Origin: Alopecurus myosuroides
Lineage: Eukaryota > Streptophyta > Magnoliopsida > Poales > Poaceae
DNA length: 64,000 nucleotides
Assembly: GCA_028641055.1 (NCBI GenBank)
Contig: CM054062.1
Span: 23,816,536 to 23,880,535, forward strand
Direction of reading: 5' to 3'
The translations under genes were made by a program, and so were the position numbers. The first letter of the stretch is position 1. Every line of letters begins with the position of its first letter. Positions 11,341 through 22,407 of this stretch are shown here, one piece after another. The notes beneath the pieces were generated by a model. That model made no database searches. It saw only the letters and a program-made list of their open reading frames with translations, and was not told the origin of the DNA.

Positions 11341-13143
11341 CTACTGAGAAGAGAAAAGGTCCGTATACTTCTTGCGAAGATCCTCTTCGGTCTCCCACGT
11401 TGCCTCTTTATCGGAATGATGAGACCACTGCACTTTTAAGAACTTGGTGCTCTTGTTGCGAGTCTTACGCTCGGTCTCATCGAGAATTCGAATAGGGTGC
11501 TCCTCATAAGAGAGATCTTCTTGCAGTTCAATGGAATCATGATCAACTGCACGATCTGGATCTTTGAAACACCTCTTGAGCTCTGACACGTGAAACACAT
11601 CGTGTACCTTGGATAGTTTTTCTGGAAGTTCAAGACGATAGGCATTTTCTGCACGCCTTGAGAGAATGTTGAAAGGACCAATGTATCTTGGTGCAAGCTT
11701 TCCTTTCACACCAAAACGATGAGTGCCTCTGAGGGGAGTTACACGAAGATATGCTTTGTCACCAGGTGCATAGATCATATCCCTGTGCTTGCCGTCATAG
11801 TAGCTTTTCTGACGAGACTGAGCAATCTTGAGATTGTCACGAATGATGCGAACTTTCTCTTCGGCTTCCTTAACAATGTCAGGGCCTAAGAGTGAACGTT
11901 CACCAGCTCCAGACCAATTGATTGGACTCCTGCATCTGCGGCCATAGAGAGCCTCAAATGGTGCCATGCCTAGGCTTGCCTGGTAGCTGTTGTTGTAGGA
12001 GAATTTAGCATATGGAAGACATTCCTCCCATTTCATGCCAAAGGATAGACCACATGCTCTGAGCATATCCTCGAGAATCTGATTGACTCTTTCGACTTTC
12101 CCTTGAGACTGAGGGTGATAGGCTGTGCGGAACAGAAGTTTTGTGCCCAATGCTTCTTGAAAACTCTTCCAGAAATGGGAAGTGAAAATGCTTCCACGAT
12201 CTGAGCTTATTTCCAATGGAACACCATGAAGAGGAACAATCTTTGCTGTGTAGAGTTCTGCTAACTGGCTAGCTGAGATTGTTTCTTTGACAGCAAAGAA
12301 GTGAGCTACCTTAGTGAGACGATCAATGACAACGAAGATTGCATCGTTGCCCTTCTTGGACTTTGGAAAACCAGTGACGAAGTCCATTTCAATCATGTCC
12401 CACTTCCACTCAGGGATTTTCAGAGGTTGGAGAAGACCGGCTGTTTTCTGATGGACTGCCTTAACACGTTGACAAACGTCGCATTCAGAAACGTATTGAG
12501 CAATTTCACGTTTCATGCCAGGCCACCAATACAGCGTCTTGAGATCCTGGTACATCTTTGTACTTCCAGGGTGTATGGAGAGAGGAGTTTCATGAGCCTC
12601 CTTGAGAATGACATCTTTGAGACTTTGAACTTGAGGAACTGCAATGCGTCCTTCGAAGAACACAGTTCCCTTGTCATCAATTGAGAAGGACTTAAATTTC
12701 TCCTTGCCTTCTTTGATGTGTTCTACCATCTTCTTGATTTCAGCGTCACGAAGTTGTTCAGAATGAATCTTATCCTCGAGAGTTGGACTGGTTGTCAAGT
12801 TCGCAAGATAGCCTTGAGGAACAAGACCAAGGTTGAGCTTCTGGAATTCTTCATGAAGAGGAGGTTGGCTTTCCATGATCATGAGATTATTGCAATATGA
12901 GTTGCGACTGAGAGCATCGGCCATAACATTATCCTTGCCTGGAGTGTAAGAAATGGTAAGATCAAATTCTTTAATCTTTTCAATCCATATCCTTTGCCTG
13001 AGATTCAGATCTGGTTGAGTGAAGATGTATTTCAGACTCTTATGATCGGAAAAGATTTCAGTGCGATTACCCAACAAGTATTGTCTTGAGGGCAAACACA
13101 ACTGCTGCAAGTTCAAGGTCATGAGTGGGATAATTGAGCTCAT
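11341..13143 (-). CDS. Tekay pol, 3' part: RNase H end, integrase, chromodomain
   Basis: 600-codon frame. Its first ~20 codons are out-of-frame RNase H sequence; true pol similarity starts at about 13090 ('[18 protein letters not shown]'). RNase H end carries '[11 protein letters not shown]'. Integrase zinc finger follows (H-x-H ... CDVCQ near residues 190-230), then the catalytic core with D (in '[11 protein letters not shown]'), D ('SSDRGSIF') and E ('[14 protein letters not shown]'). A chromodomain-like end ('[11 protein letters not shown]', '[14 protein letters not shown]') closes the protein and places it in the chromovirus/Tekay lineage. Known role: integration of element cDNA, with the chromodomain thought to guide targeting. 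It is separated from the upstream frame by a short deletion near 13095. Confidence 0.88.
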   Translation of the reverse strand: MSSIIPLMTLNLQQLCLPSRQYLLGNRTEIFSDHKSLKYIFTQPDLNLRQRIWIEKIKEFDLTISYTPGKDNVMADALSRNSYCNNLMIMESQPPLHEEFQKLNLGLVPQGYLANLTTSPTLEDKIHSEQLRDAEIKKMVEHIKEGKEKFKSFSIDDKGTVFFEGRIAVPQVQSLKDVILKEAHETPLSIHPGSTKMYQDLKTLYWWPGMKREIAQYVSECDVCQRVKAVHQKTAGLLQPLKIPEWKWDMIEMDFVTGFPKSKKGNDAIFVVIDRLTKVAHFFAVKETISASQLAELYTAKIVPLHGVPLEISSDRGSIFTSHFWKSFQEALGTKLLFRTAYHPQSQGKVERVNQILEDMLRACGLSFGMKWEECLPYAKFSYNNSYQASLGMAPFEALYGRRCRSPINWSGAGERSLLGPDIVKEAEEKVRIIRDNLKIAQSRQKSYYDGKHRDMIYAPGDKAYLRVTPLRGTHRFGVKGKLAPRYIGPFNILSRRAENAYRLELPEKLSKVHDVFHVSELKRCFKDPDRAVDHDSIELQEDLSYEEHPIRILDETERKTRNKSTKFLKVQWSHHSDKEATWETEEDLRKKYTDLFSSQ

Positions 13144-15724
13144 GTGCGTTCAACTGACGTGAAGCATAAGCTACAACTTGACGTTCTTGCATAAGAACTG
13201 CACCTAGACCTTGGAGAGAAGCATCACAGAATATCTGGAAAGTTTTGGAAGGATCTGGGCCAACCAGAACTGGTGTAGAAGTGAGTTTAGTCTTCAGGAG
13301 ATTGAAACTTTCATCACACTGTGGAGACCAGACGAACTTCTTGTCCTTCTTTGTGAGATCAGTGAGAGGTTTGGCAATCTTGGAGAAGTTTTGGACGAAA
13401 CGACGACAATAGCTAGCCAATCCAAGAAAACTTCTTACTTGCTTCACCGTCTTTGGAGGTTTCCAATCAACAATTGCTTTAACCTTTTCTGGATCAATGG
13501 CTATGCCCTTGGCTGAGATGACATGACCAAGGTAAGCAACTTCTGGAATCCAGAACTCACATTTGGAGAATTTGACATATAGACGATGCTCGCGAAGTTT
13601 CATGAGAGTGAGACGAAGATGCTCTTCATGCTCTTCCTCGGATTTTGAGTAGACAAGAATGTCATCAAGATATACCACAACGAACTTGTCGAGGTATTCA
13701 TGGAAGACAGAATTCATGAGTCGAGAGAATGTCGCCGGTGCATTGGTGAGACCAAAGGACATGACGGTGAATTCATATAGACCGTAGCGAGTGGTGAAGG
13801 CTGTTTTTGGAATATCCTCTTTTCTGATCTTTATTTGATGGTAACCCATTCTCAAGTCCAACTTGGAGAATATTGAGGATCCAGCAAGTTGATCAAAAAG
13901 ATCATCAATACGAGGAATTGGATATTTGTTTTTGATGGTTTTCTCGTTAAGAGGACGATAGTCAACCACGAGTCTCTTTGTGTGATCCTTCTTCGCAACG
14001 AACAGAGTTGGGCAACCCCAAGCCGAGGAACTAGGTTGAATGTAACCTTTTTCCATGTACATATCGATTTGCTCCTTTAACAGTTTCAGTTCAGGAGGAG
14101 CTATCTTGTATGGATGCTTGGAGATTGGAGCAGTACCTGGTTCAAGCTCGATCACGAACTCAACTGCTCTGTCCGGAGGCATCCCTGGCAATTCTTCTGG
14201 AAAGACGTCAGGGAATTCGCAAACCACCGGAACATTTTCAAGTAGAGGTAGAGGTTTTGCATCCAGGGTGCATAGCTGAATGGAACTTGATTCATTTGGA
14301 GAATAGGCTATCTGGCCAGAAGGGTGGAACAGAGTTATCGACTTTTGAGCACAGTCAATCGTAGCTTTATTGGCCTTCAACCAATCCATACCAAGAATGA
14401 CATCAATGTCAGAATTGCCAAGCAGTATGAGATAAGCAAGGAATATGTGGCCTCCAATTAGGATTTGATTCCTGTGACTGATCTTAGACGTTTGCATAGT
14501 TGCTCCAGGGGAGTTTACTACTAGCGGGGAACCCAAACAAACAAAGGGGAGTTTAACTGCTGTCGCAAAGATCTTTGACACGAAAGAATGCGATGCTCCG
14601 GTATCAAACAACACTTTAGCTGGGTTAGAGTTTACGGGGAATGTATCGAGAACGACGTCAGGAGCTTCCTCAGCTTTGTCGATCTTGACATGATTCACCC
14701 TTGCGGTCCTCCCGACAGGCCTGTTGTTGGAGTTGAAGGCTTTAGCCGGGGGAGCACGCACCATTGCCTGGTTTGTGTTGGGATGAGGTGGTGGTGGAGG
14801 TAGCTGCCTCTGCGTGCACTTGTCAGCGTAGTGCCCCGTCTGCTTGCATTTGTAGCAAGTGACGACACGAGGAGGCCCTGGCCTTGGCTGCCCCATTGAA
14901 GCCCTCTGATCATGCATCTGAGCAGGGTTGGGTGGGCGGGTAGCGAAGCCTGGAGAAGCTTGGGCATATGGAGCCCGAGTGACAGCACCATTTGGCACCC
15001 AGATGCGGCGCTTCTGCGGAGGGGTGGTCATGTTGGAGGAGGAACCACCCTCACGCGAGTGCTTGCGAGACTCCTCGAACGCCTTGCGCCCATTTTCTTC
15101 ATTGAGCGCGGTGTTAACGAGCTCCTCGAAGTTGTTGGCCTCGATGTTGGTGAGGGCATACTTGAGCTCCGGGTTAAAACCTCTGCGGAACCTTGCCATC
15201 TTCTTAGCCTCAGTGGACACCTCATCACCAGCGTAACGAGCGAGGCGATTGAACTCACTCTGATAGCCAATGACGTCCAGCTTGCCCTGCTTGAGAGAGC
15301 AAAACTCTTCACGCATCCTTTCCATGAGACCATCTGGAATGTGGTGCTTCAGGAAAGCTTCCTTGAAACAACCCCATGTGATTGGATAGCCAGCTCTCAT
15401 GGTCTGGTAGTTTTCCCACCAAGTAGCTGCCTGACCCTTCAGGAGATAGGAGGCATACTTGACCTTGTCTTCCTCAGCAACGTGAGCAATCTCCAGAGCC
15501 TTAGCTATCTCACGGATCCAGTCATCAGCATCCATAGGCTCGCGTGTTGCCACGAAAGCTCTCGGGCCCAGACTGAGAAACTCCTTGATACTGACTCGTG
15601 GAGCGGTCTGGTTGTTGTGCTGATTAGTCTGGAACTGGGCCATCTGCGTCATGACTTGAGTCATCTGAGTCAACAGCTCCGTGATTGGCGGTGGCTCAGG
15701 CGGGGTGTTCCTTGTTGGCGGCAT
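13067..15724 (-). CDS. Tekay gag-pol, 5' part: Gag, protease, RT, RNase H start
   Basis: 885-codon frame from ATG at 15724. Gag occupies residues ~1-330 and has the retrotransposon gag core ('[15 protein letters not shown]') and one CCHC zinc knuckle '[14 protein letters not shown]'. Protease follows with active site '[11 protein letters not shown]'. Reverse transcriptase includes '[12 protein letters not shown]', 'PATFSRLMN' and the catalytic 'YLDDILVYS'. RNase H begins ('[13 protein letters not shown]') but the frame ends at 'FALKTILVG', where family members read K-T-W-R-H-Y. The missing W-R-H fits a deletion of about 8 bases and explains the switch to the frame of 11341-13143. Apart from that break the frame has no stop. 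Confidence 0.9.
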   Translation of the reverse strand: MPPTRNTPPEPPPITELLTQMTQVMTQMAQFQTNQHNNQTAPRVSIKEFLSLGPRAFVATREPMDADDWIREIAKALEIAHVAEEDKVKYASYLLKGQAATWWENYQTMRAGYPITWGCFKEAFLKHHIPDGLMERMREEFCSLKQGKLDVIGYQSEFNRLARYAGDEVSTEAKKMARFRRGFNPELKYALTNIEANNFEELVNTALNEENGRKAFEESRKHSREGGSSSNMTTPPQKRRIWVPNGAVTRAPYAQASPGFATRPPNPAQMHDQRASMGQPRPGPPRVVTCYKCKQTGHYADKCTQRQLPPPPPHPNTNQAMVRAPPAKAFNSNNRPVGRTARVNHVKIDKAEEAPDVVLDTFPVNSNPAKVLFDTGASHSFVSKIFATAVKLPFVCLGSPLVVNSPGATMQTSKISHRNQILIGGHIFLAYLILLGNSDIDVILGMDWLKANKATIDCAQKSITLFHPSGQIAYSPNESSSIQLCTLDAKPLPLLENVPVVCEFPDVFPEELPGMPPDRAVEFVIELEPGTAPISKHPYKIAPPELKLLKEQIDMYMEKGYIQPSSSAWGCPTLFVAKKDHTKRLVVDYRPLNEKTIKNKYPIPRIDDLFDQLAGSSIFSKLDLRMGYHQIKIRKEDIPKTAFTTRYGLYEFTVMSFGLTNAPATFSRLMNSVFHEYLDKFVVVYLDDILVYSKSEEEHEEHLRLTLMKLREHRLYVKFSKCEFWIPEVAYLGHVISAKGIAIDPEKVKAIVDWKPPKTVKQVRSFLGLASYCRRFVQNFSKIAKPLTDLTKKDKKFVWSPQCDESFNLLKTKLTSTPVLVGPDPSKTFQIFCDASLQGLGAVLMQERQVVAYASRQLNAHELNYPTHDLELAAVVFALKTILVG

Positions 15725-15933
15725 CCTGAATGGAAATGCATTTTAGCACAACAACAGAAAAGGATAGACTTGGCAACCGAAAGAGAGATTATTCCGACGC
15801 ATGAATAGATAACCAACAGGTACATCATCACATGTTCAAATACATCAGAACATCCAACACACCACAAATGGTTCGAATGCCAAAGGATAACTAAACATAG
15901 CTAAGAATGGATACATCGGTACTCCCATGCTCA
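15725..15933 (-). other. Spacer between the pre-gag ORF and gag
   Basis: About 210 bases of leader without a supported frame. Confidence 0.4.
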
Positions 15934-16915
15934 TCACGCAGGACGGCGACTAGGAGTATGGCGAGAGGTACGGTGAGGAGCACACCCACGAAAGTAGGTA
16001 GAACGACGATCCACATAGATCTGACGTGGTCTGAGAGCGACTCTAGGTGTGGTGAAGTACATAGCGTCGACTCCCTGTGCTCCAAAGCGTGGAATCCCAG
16101 TGTAACCAGCACCGAGGTTAAGGAGAGGACCTCTGATCGGCTCGTAACCTCCAGCATCTGGCAGACGACGTCCAACTGGCTGATCGAAACATGCAAAGCG
16201 CTCGTCTCTAACAAAGTCTGTGGTGTAAGTCGCCAGACGAGTCAAAGCAAGGTAGAGCTGCTCTCTGACTGAAGCCAACTCCTGAGATAGTGTGCCGGCA
16301 ACTGCGTCACTGTGCCTCACAAACTGAGCGGTGGTGTGCAGCCTGGAGTTATCATGCTCGTAGACATCCAAGTTGTCGTAGAGAGTGAAGTGAGCTCCCT
16401 CCGAGGTGATGTAACCACGGGGTGTGGCGATAGATAGAATCGTCAAATCCCCAGTAGTCAGCACGAAGGACGGTGAGACTCACATAAGCTGCCTGCTGCA
16501 CAGCCATATCCACTGTGGAACCTACTGCCTCGTAGCGGTGGACAACGCTCATGCCATCATCTGACAGAATGTAGACGATAGCCTGGTAGTAGGTCTGGTC
16601 AAACTCTCGCTGCTGCTCGTAGACCTGGTACTCTGGTGCCCAACGGAACCCCAGAAAAGTGACCATGTCTCTCAGCATCTCCGGATAACCGGCAGTGCTC
16701 TCGCAACGAGTCATACGAACCACCTGCGGGTAGAACCTGAGATCCATCTGCAGATGATCGGGGAAGTTTTGATTAGACGCCGGTAGAAGAACTGAAGTGG
16801 AAAGCAACAACAAGGTTTCAACGGACGAAAAAGGATGTTGAGAAGAACAAGATATCGAAGCAACATCGGGGAAACACGAGACCAAACACTCCTGAGGTAC
16901 TACGGAAAACCCCAT
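15934..16915 (-). pseudogene. Extra ORF upstream of Tekay gag, function unknown, frameshifted
   Basis: Two overlapping minus-strand frames (16352-16915 and 15934-16464) read as one protein of about 290 residues with a frameshift near 16410-16440. The first part has 'DLRFYPQVVRMTRCES' and 'YQVYEQQREFDQTYYQA', the second 'GYITSEGAHFTLYDN' and 'QELASVREQLYLALTRLA'. It lies in sense orientation between the primer binding site and gag. I recognise no domain; there is no zinc knuckle, protease or polymerase motif. Length and steady amino-acid composition on both sides of the shift argue it was once coding. Confidence 0.5.
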
Positions 16916-17277
16916 CCAGGCTTCTAAAGGATAAATATCTACTTCTTAAGGAATAGAGGATCTGCTTCCGGGGCTTACACGCCTCCGTTCTCAATCATGA
17001 GTAGGCAACATGATAAATCATGTCACAACCACCTCTTTTCCTATGGTCTAGTAGATAAAACTATCCTAGAGAAACCAGGATACGTGAAACCCTAACTTGA
17101 AAGTTTAGATGAGAAGATAAAACAACGTTGCACTTCCTTACCAGAAAAAGGGAGGGTGGGTGGGGAAAGAAGAAAAAGAACAGAATTCCTACTCTCACGT
17201 TTCATTTTTCCAATATAGCTACAAAATAGTTTCTAGACTCAACTGCGACCAGTAAAAGGGATCCTACAGGCAGACAG
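16916..17277 (-). other. Tekay untranslated leader
   Basis: Leader between the primer binding site and the extra ORF; nothing further seen. Confidence 0.4.
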
Positions 17278-17289
17278 GCTCTGATACCA
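17278..17289 (-). other. Primer binding site (tRNA-iMet), Tekay
   Basis: Minus strand TGGTATCAGAGC, complementary to the 3' end of plant initiator tRNA-Met, two bases inside the 5' LTR. Confidence 0.9.
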
Positions 17290-17291
17290 TT

Positions 17292-20200
17292 TGTCGCACC
17301 CGGACTTCTAGAGGATACTCACAGTCCGCTAAACAGTAGAACAAATGGCTTACGGGGCATACCGGCACCCGCATCTCAATATGAGCAGGCCAACACGTAA
17401 ACGTGTGACAACCATTCTCTACTATCCATCGTCTGCGTAAACCATCCCATAGAAATCAGGACACTTCCGTTGACGTACTTCATAACATACACACATGGTA
17501 CGTCAACGGCATTAGAACAACTGATATCACAACATATCTCTAAGATACAAAAGATAGAAATAAGTTGCAAATAGCTCTCACTAGAGCAGAGATAGCAAAT
17601 ACAATCATCCAGAGGACACATGTCCCAACAATTCATCATTACATCACAGCGGAAGCATCCAAAGTGTCTGGGTACAGACAAGATCCAAATAGGCCTAAGA
17701 GGCCGGAAACGAAAAGACGGAGCCCATCCACGATGTCTCGGATCCTGCCTGGGTCCGCTATCTACTCGTCAGCAGCCTCGTCAAACTCCACGTAGTAGCC
17801 ATCACGGGGATCCTCCTAAGCGTAGTCTGCGGAAACCACAGCCCCAAAGGGGTCAGTACATAAACGTACTGGCAAGCAAGACCCACATTTCACCAAAGTG
17901 TACCCAACAACATCAAGCACAGATGCTTTGGGTTCAAAGGAAGAAAGGGTGATACAAAAGATGCGACAGCGGGCTGCACTAACCAACTATAGATACATGC
18001 TATAACTTCCGGCTAACAGAAAGGAGATAAGATAGCGTATCGTAACCAACTATAACCAACTCCAATCAAACCCATCCTGGATCTCGCCCCTTATCCAAAG
18101 AAGCAATCCGAGGATAACTCACACAGTTTGATTAATGATGGGTCAAGTTATTGTGTCGATAAGACTATTACTAGTCAAGTTATCATTAGTTAGGTGTAAG
18201 TTGTTCTGAGTACTTGTTAGCCAGTACTTTCACCACGTCATCCATAACCGCGGAAAACACGGCTTCTCGAGAAGATTTATCCCTGCAGGGGTGCACCAAT
18301 TTGGCCGTACACGTAAGAATAACCCGCCAGATGGAATACCTCCCACCAAGCGGGGCACTCAACACAACTCAACTCTTCTTCGCATCAAGCCCAAAGAACC
18401 ACGTGATGTGCGTGCGCGGCTAATCGAGCCCCCACGAAGAAAAGGGGGACCCTCATAGCACTCTAAGACCACGCCGCCCTAAATGCCGACTACAAAAGTT
18501 CCACCCTGGCCTCGGGTTCGTACCTGCATATGAGTGCATCAAATGGAAAGACCGAACTAAGTGTGGCGATTTGGACGAGATGCGAATCGAATCAAATTGA
18601 GGGGGGCGCTCATCATGGATCAGTAGACAAGACCCTTTTCCTAATTAGAGTCGACACTAGCAGGCCCCCAAACCACGCCAGGCCTCCTGCCGGTGCCTTA
18701 TCATCAATTTAGCATTACCTCAAAATTAACAGGTTGTTGTTTAACATCGAGCCCCAGAACATAATAGAAAAATATAGTAACAGAAAGTAACGGGTAACAG
18801 ACTCAAGCAAAACAACCCTAAGCATGCTAGTAAGACACGGGCAACAAGCAATGGGGTTATAGGTGTGGAGGTGAGGCTATATCAGGGTTAAAGGATAACA
18901 TGTGATAGGTTCGTAACAGAAGCATCGATTCAAAAGGCTAGCAGAATAGACAACGAAAAGTATCGGTATCCAATGTTGAAAGGAACACAATGGTTCATGT
19001 GAGTGAATACTTGCCTGCAAACTCAGCAGCCTGGTACTGAGCTAGATCCTCAGAAGGGGTGTCGTAAGTCTCGTCTGTCTCAACGTCGTTGTCTAATCGA
19101 GAAGAAGCAAACAAACAACGCAGAGAGACAAACAATCAATAACATGGCATAGTGCACAATCATGGGATGATGCATGACCATTTAATTGATGCATCAAAAT
19201 AAACTAGTTGACATGGTAACATAACATGATTAAATGGACCCACATGCAATTTGGATTGCATATGGAAAGCCCATGAATTAAGGTTGAAATAATTGTTTTA
19301 CAACTAAACAACAGGTGAAAGTGGATTAGCATGATGCATGGATGAGGAAAACAGAAAAATAACAACAATAGAAACAATTTTGAGATAAGGTTTACCAAGT
19401 TTGGAATTTTATTTATTTTGTTATGAAATTTTGGTTTCTTAAAGGTGTTACACAAGCATTTGTTGTTTTCACCAATTTAAATTGTCCAAAATAGATAACA
19501 AAGTTCCTATTTGGAAAGTACACAAAATTTTAGGTGGAATACATGTTTCAATTATTGAAAAAGGAATTAAGATGAATTAATTATGAATTAAACAAGTTTA
19601 AACAAGATTTAAATGGATTTAATTCAAGTATGAATTTATTTGAATTTTTATTTTGTTCAAAACATTAAACCAAATCCGTATTTGAAAATCTTATACTTTT
19701 CTAGTTGGAAAACATATTTTATAAGTTCAAAAATAATTTAATTTGAGCAAGTTATGAATTTAGCAAATTTAAATGATTTAAACAAGGTTTAAATTATTTA
19801 CCCAATTTTAATTATTCAAATCATGAAACAAAATTTATATTTGGAAAGGTGGTTTAATTTAGCATGGAAAACATATTTTATTTGTGTTATTTGAATTATT
19901 TATGAAATTAACCAAATTTAAAAGGAGTTGTTTGAATTTGAAATTTGAATGCATTTGAAATGTTCAAAACATAATACAAATGTTTTAAACATGTAGAGAA
20001 TTTAATTTGGTTTAGGATACATATTTTATTTGTATTATTTGGATTTGGAAATTAAAAGTTATTTGCAATTTAAAAATAGGGACTAATCTGTAAAATAAAG
20101 GACTTAATTTTAAAAGAAAAACTGGGCAGAAACTATTTCTACCGCGCCGTGACCCAACCTGGGCCACTGCCAGCGGGCCCTGGCCACCGTGGCAGCGCGT

Positions 20201-21700
20201 GGAGGCACGCGTGGCCACCACTGCCTATGGCAGGTGGCCCCTGCCTGCCAGCGTGGCTAGCAAAAAATGTGGGGATTAAATCCGCCCGCGGGGACTCGAA
20301 CCCTGGCCACGGCGTGCGCATGCAGTGGTGCGCTACCACTGCAGTACTGCTGCTTCGTTGTCAGGTAAGCAGCGCGCGGTGAGGTTATTCTTCAGATACG
20401 CGCTAACTGAATTTTTTTCTGCAGGTTCGTTTTCTGAACTTCGACAGAGGGCGCGATGGCAGCTCACCGGCGGCGACTGCTGCCGTGCTCGTAATGCCGT
20501 GTGCGTTGTGCGTGTGCTGTGGGTGTGCGCGTGGTGTGCATCGTGCAGAGAAGAAAGAGGGCGAGGGGAGGTGCTGCTCACTGTCGCTGTAGAGGTAGCA
20601 GCGGCTCGGGGTGGTGGACGTCGCCGGCGGCAACAACACGGACGGCGGCGGCGCGGTGGACCCCCTTTGTGCTTGCTGAGGTGTCGATGACGAAGAGGAA
20701 GCTGCGGGGGACCGATTCCCGCGGCTAGGTTGGAAGGTGGAGCATCGAGGCGGCGGTGATCATCGGATCTTCAGGTGGCGGTGGTCGGGGTGAGGTTCAG
20801 AGAGGAAAATCGCCGGGCAGAGAGAGGAGAAAGAGAGAAAGAATGGCGGCGTCGAGGGAGGTAGGTGGAGGCTAGGGTTAGGGCAGCTCGGGGCTAGCTA
20901 GGGCTAGCTAAATAGAGGAGTAGGGGCGAGCGCTGCCGTCTGCTGCTCCTCTGCGTCGACGTGGACGCGCTTGATGGACGCCGTACAGGAGGAAGAAGGT
21001 GCGAAGGGGTACCAGGCCAGTTTGTGGGTTGGGCCTGGCTGGCCTGCCCCTCTCTCTCCATTTCTTTTTTTTTTGCTGTTCTTCTTTTTTTTTGCTGAAA
21101 AGGAAAAGGAAGAAAGAGAATATGTTTTAGGATTTAGAAATTTTTTGGAAAATTTGTGTTGAATATTTATTGTAACAGCAACCTAGTGCAAACTTTGGTT
21201 TTCCAAATAATTCAAATTTGTTGCTGTTTGCAATTTGTTTGAATTTGATTGAATTTTAATATTAATTGAAATAATTGAACTTAAGCAACTTAATAAGTTT
21301 TTAAATTCAAGTGTCTTGGAAACAAGTGATTGATTTGTTTTGTAAGTTTCATAAATTCAAAATGGTTGCTTTTTGTAATTGAATTTGAATAAAATTTGAA
21401 TTAAGTGAATTATTAAAAAGAACAATTCAATAGTTTGAGCTTTTCATTTTAATGGAAACAAATGGATGTTTTATTTGAATATTTCTATTTGAAAAAAATT
21501 GTGACAGCACAAGTATGAAACAAATATTTGAATTTGGTTTGAAAATTCCAATAGAAAACAATGGAAAACAAATGCAAACAAATGGAAAACAACTGGAAAA
21601 CAAATGCCAAAACAAATGCAATGATGATGTCATGATGCAAAACATAAAATAACAAGAAATAAAACATTCTAGGGGTGATTTTCATACTTGGGATGTTACA
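17292..21700 (-). repeat. 5' LTR of the Tekay element (4409 bp)
   Basis: Adjacent to the primer binding site, so it is the 5' LTR in element sense. It lacks about 35 bp found in the other LTR near 8165-8200; the gap lies between short CGC repeats (about 18605), as expected of a replication-slip or repair deletion. Confidence 0.93.
20262..20352 (-). promoter_or_regulatory. tRNA-like pol III-type module in Tekay LTR (copy 2)
   Basis: Second LTR copy of the module. B box GGTTCGAGTCC at 20292-20302, A-box-like CAGTGGTAGCGC, and T6 at 20262-20267. Its A-box reads GGTAGCGC, closer to the canonical tRNA D-arm than the GGTAACGC of copy 1. Confidence 0.55.
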
Positions 21701-21705
21701 CACGT
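21701..21705. repeat. Target-site duplication CACGT, right copy (Tekay)
   Basis: Identical to 6840-6844. Confidence 0.9.
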
Positions 21706-21728
21706 GGTGCCTTTGGTCTAAAAAATGA
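21706..21728 (+). mobile_element. LINE 3' end (right half, A-rich tail)
   Basis: Continuation of 6509-6844 after the Tekay insertion, ending in 'ggtctaaaaaa'. Confidence 0.4.
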
Positions 21729-21730
21729 TA

Positions 21731-21943
21731 CTCCCTCTATTTCAATATGTAAGGTGTATAAGTTTCTGGCACAGATATTAAGATGTGGGAATTTAGCACA
21801 TGGTGGTCTCATTTGCCCCTATAAAAATCGGGAGAGAGAGTCCCTAACAGTAATAAATCAGAATCAATACACATGGAAGACACCTAATGGGAAACAAATC
21901 TTACTAAGAAGGATAAACGTTTCCTAAAATTGCAATACACCTT
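21731..21943 (+). mobile_element. Stowaway-like MITE, left part
   Basis: Begins CTCCCTCTATTTC after a TA. Together with 31079-31149 it forms a 284-bp element with a CTCCCTC terminal inverted repeat and TA on both sides. It is split by the copia-type element 21944-31073. Confidence 0.75.
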
Positions 21944-22391
21944 TGTTGGATATTTTGGTCTAGGCTAAATCTAGGTCAACAATTACAACCGCTATATTAC
22001 TGCTACAATAAGGTGGTGCTACCGTAGGTCGGTGCTACAGTGCCCTGATTGGAGGCACACCGATCTTCCAATGACAGGTGGGCCCCCCATGGTGCTATGC
22101 CTATATATACATGGAGAGGCTATCCTGAGAGGATGATGAATAATGAAGAACACACATATAGAGCCTCTCCAAGCTGCCCAATCCAGCCTAGCACAAGAAC
22201 CATGGGAAGGTCACCACCAGCAGCTCCTACATGCTCTAGGAGCTGTCCGAAGAAGAAGGAGAGATGGAGTTTCATCTATGAAGCTCTACACATCATCTCT
22301 AGCTATCTCTGCAAGCTCTAAGGTGCGTTTTCTCTAATTATTTCCTTGTTGTGGTTCAAATCTTGGGCTAGTTGATCCATGGGATCCAACA
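21944..22391 (+). repeat. 5' LTR of the decayed copia-type element
   Basis: 448 bp, TG...CA. Contains 'tatatatacatgg' (about 22102), a plausible TATA box. Near-identical over most of its length to 30647-31073, with small indels (for example 'gcaagctctaaggtgcg' is absent from the other copy). Confidence 0.88.
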
Positions 22392-22392
22392 A

Positions 22393-22407
22393 TGGTACCA
22401 AAGCCAT
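22393..22407 (+). other. Primer binding site, decayed copia-type element
   Basis: TGGTACCAAAGCCAT one base after the LTR, a diverged form of the tRNA-Met site TGGTATCAGAGCC. Confidence 0.6.

Larger units (their letters stand above)
6845..21700 (-). mobile_element. Complete Tekay-type Ty3/gypsy chromovirus, 14.9 kb
   Basis: Minus-strand element with two LTRs of about 4.4 kb (6845-11303 and 17292-21700), a tRNA-iMet primer binding site at 17278-17289, a polypurine tract at 11304-11316, and a perfect 5-bp target duplication CACGT (6840-6844 / 21701-21705). LTR ends in element sense are TGTAACATCCC...GGTGCGACA. Internal order: extra ORF, gag, protease, RT, RNase H, integrase, chromodomain-like C-terminus. 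Coding region has one frameshift in RNase H; the extra ORF is also shifted. The LTRs differ by scattered substitutions and a ~35-bp indel near 8165, so the insertion is not recent. Confidence 0.93.

Noticed and set aside
12301..12684. 127-codon plus-strand frame
   Set aside because: Antisense shadow of the integrase.
14912..15808. 298-codon plus-strand frame
   Set aside because: It is the antisense of the Tekay gag region; gag has a zinc knuckle and family motifs, this frame has none.
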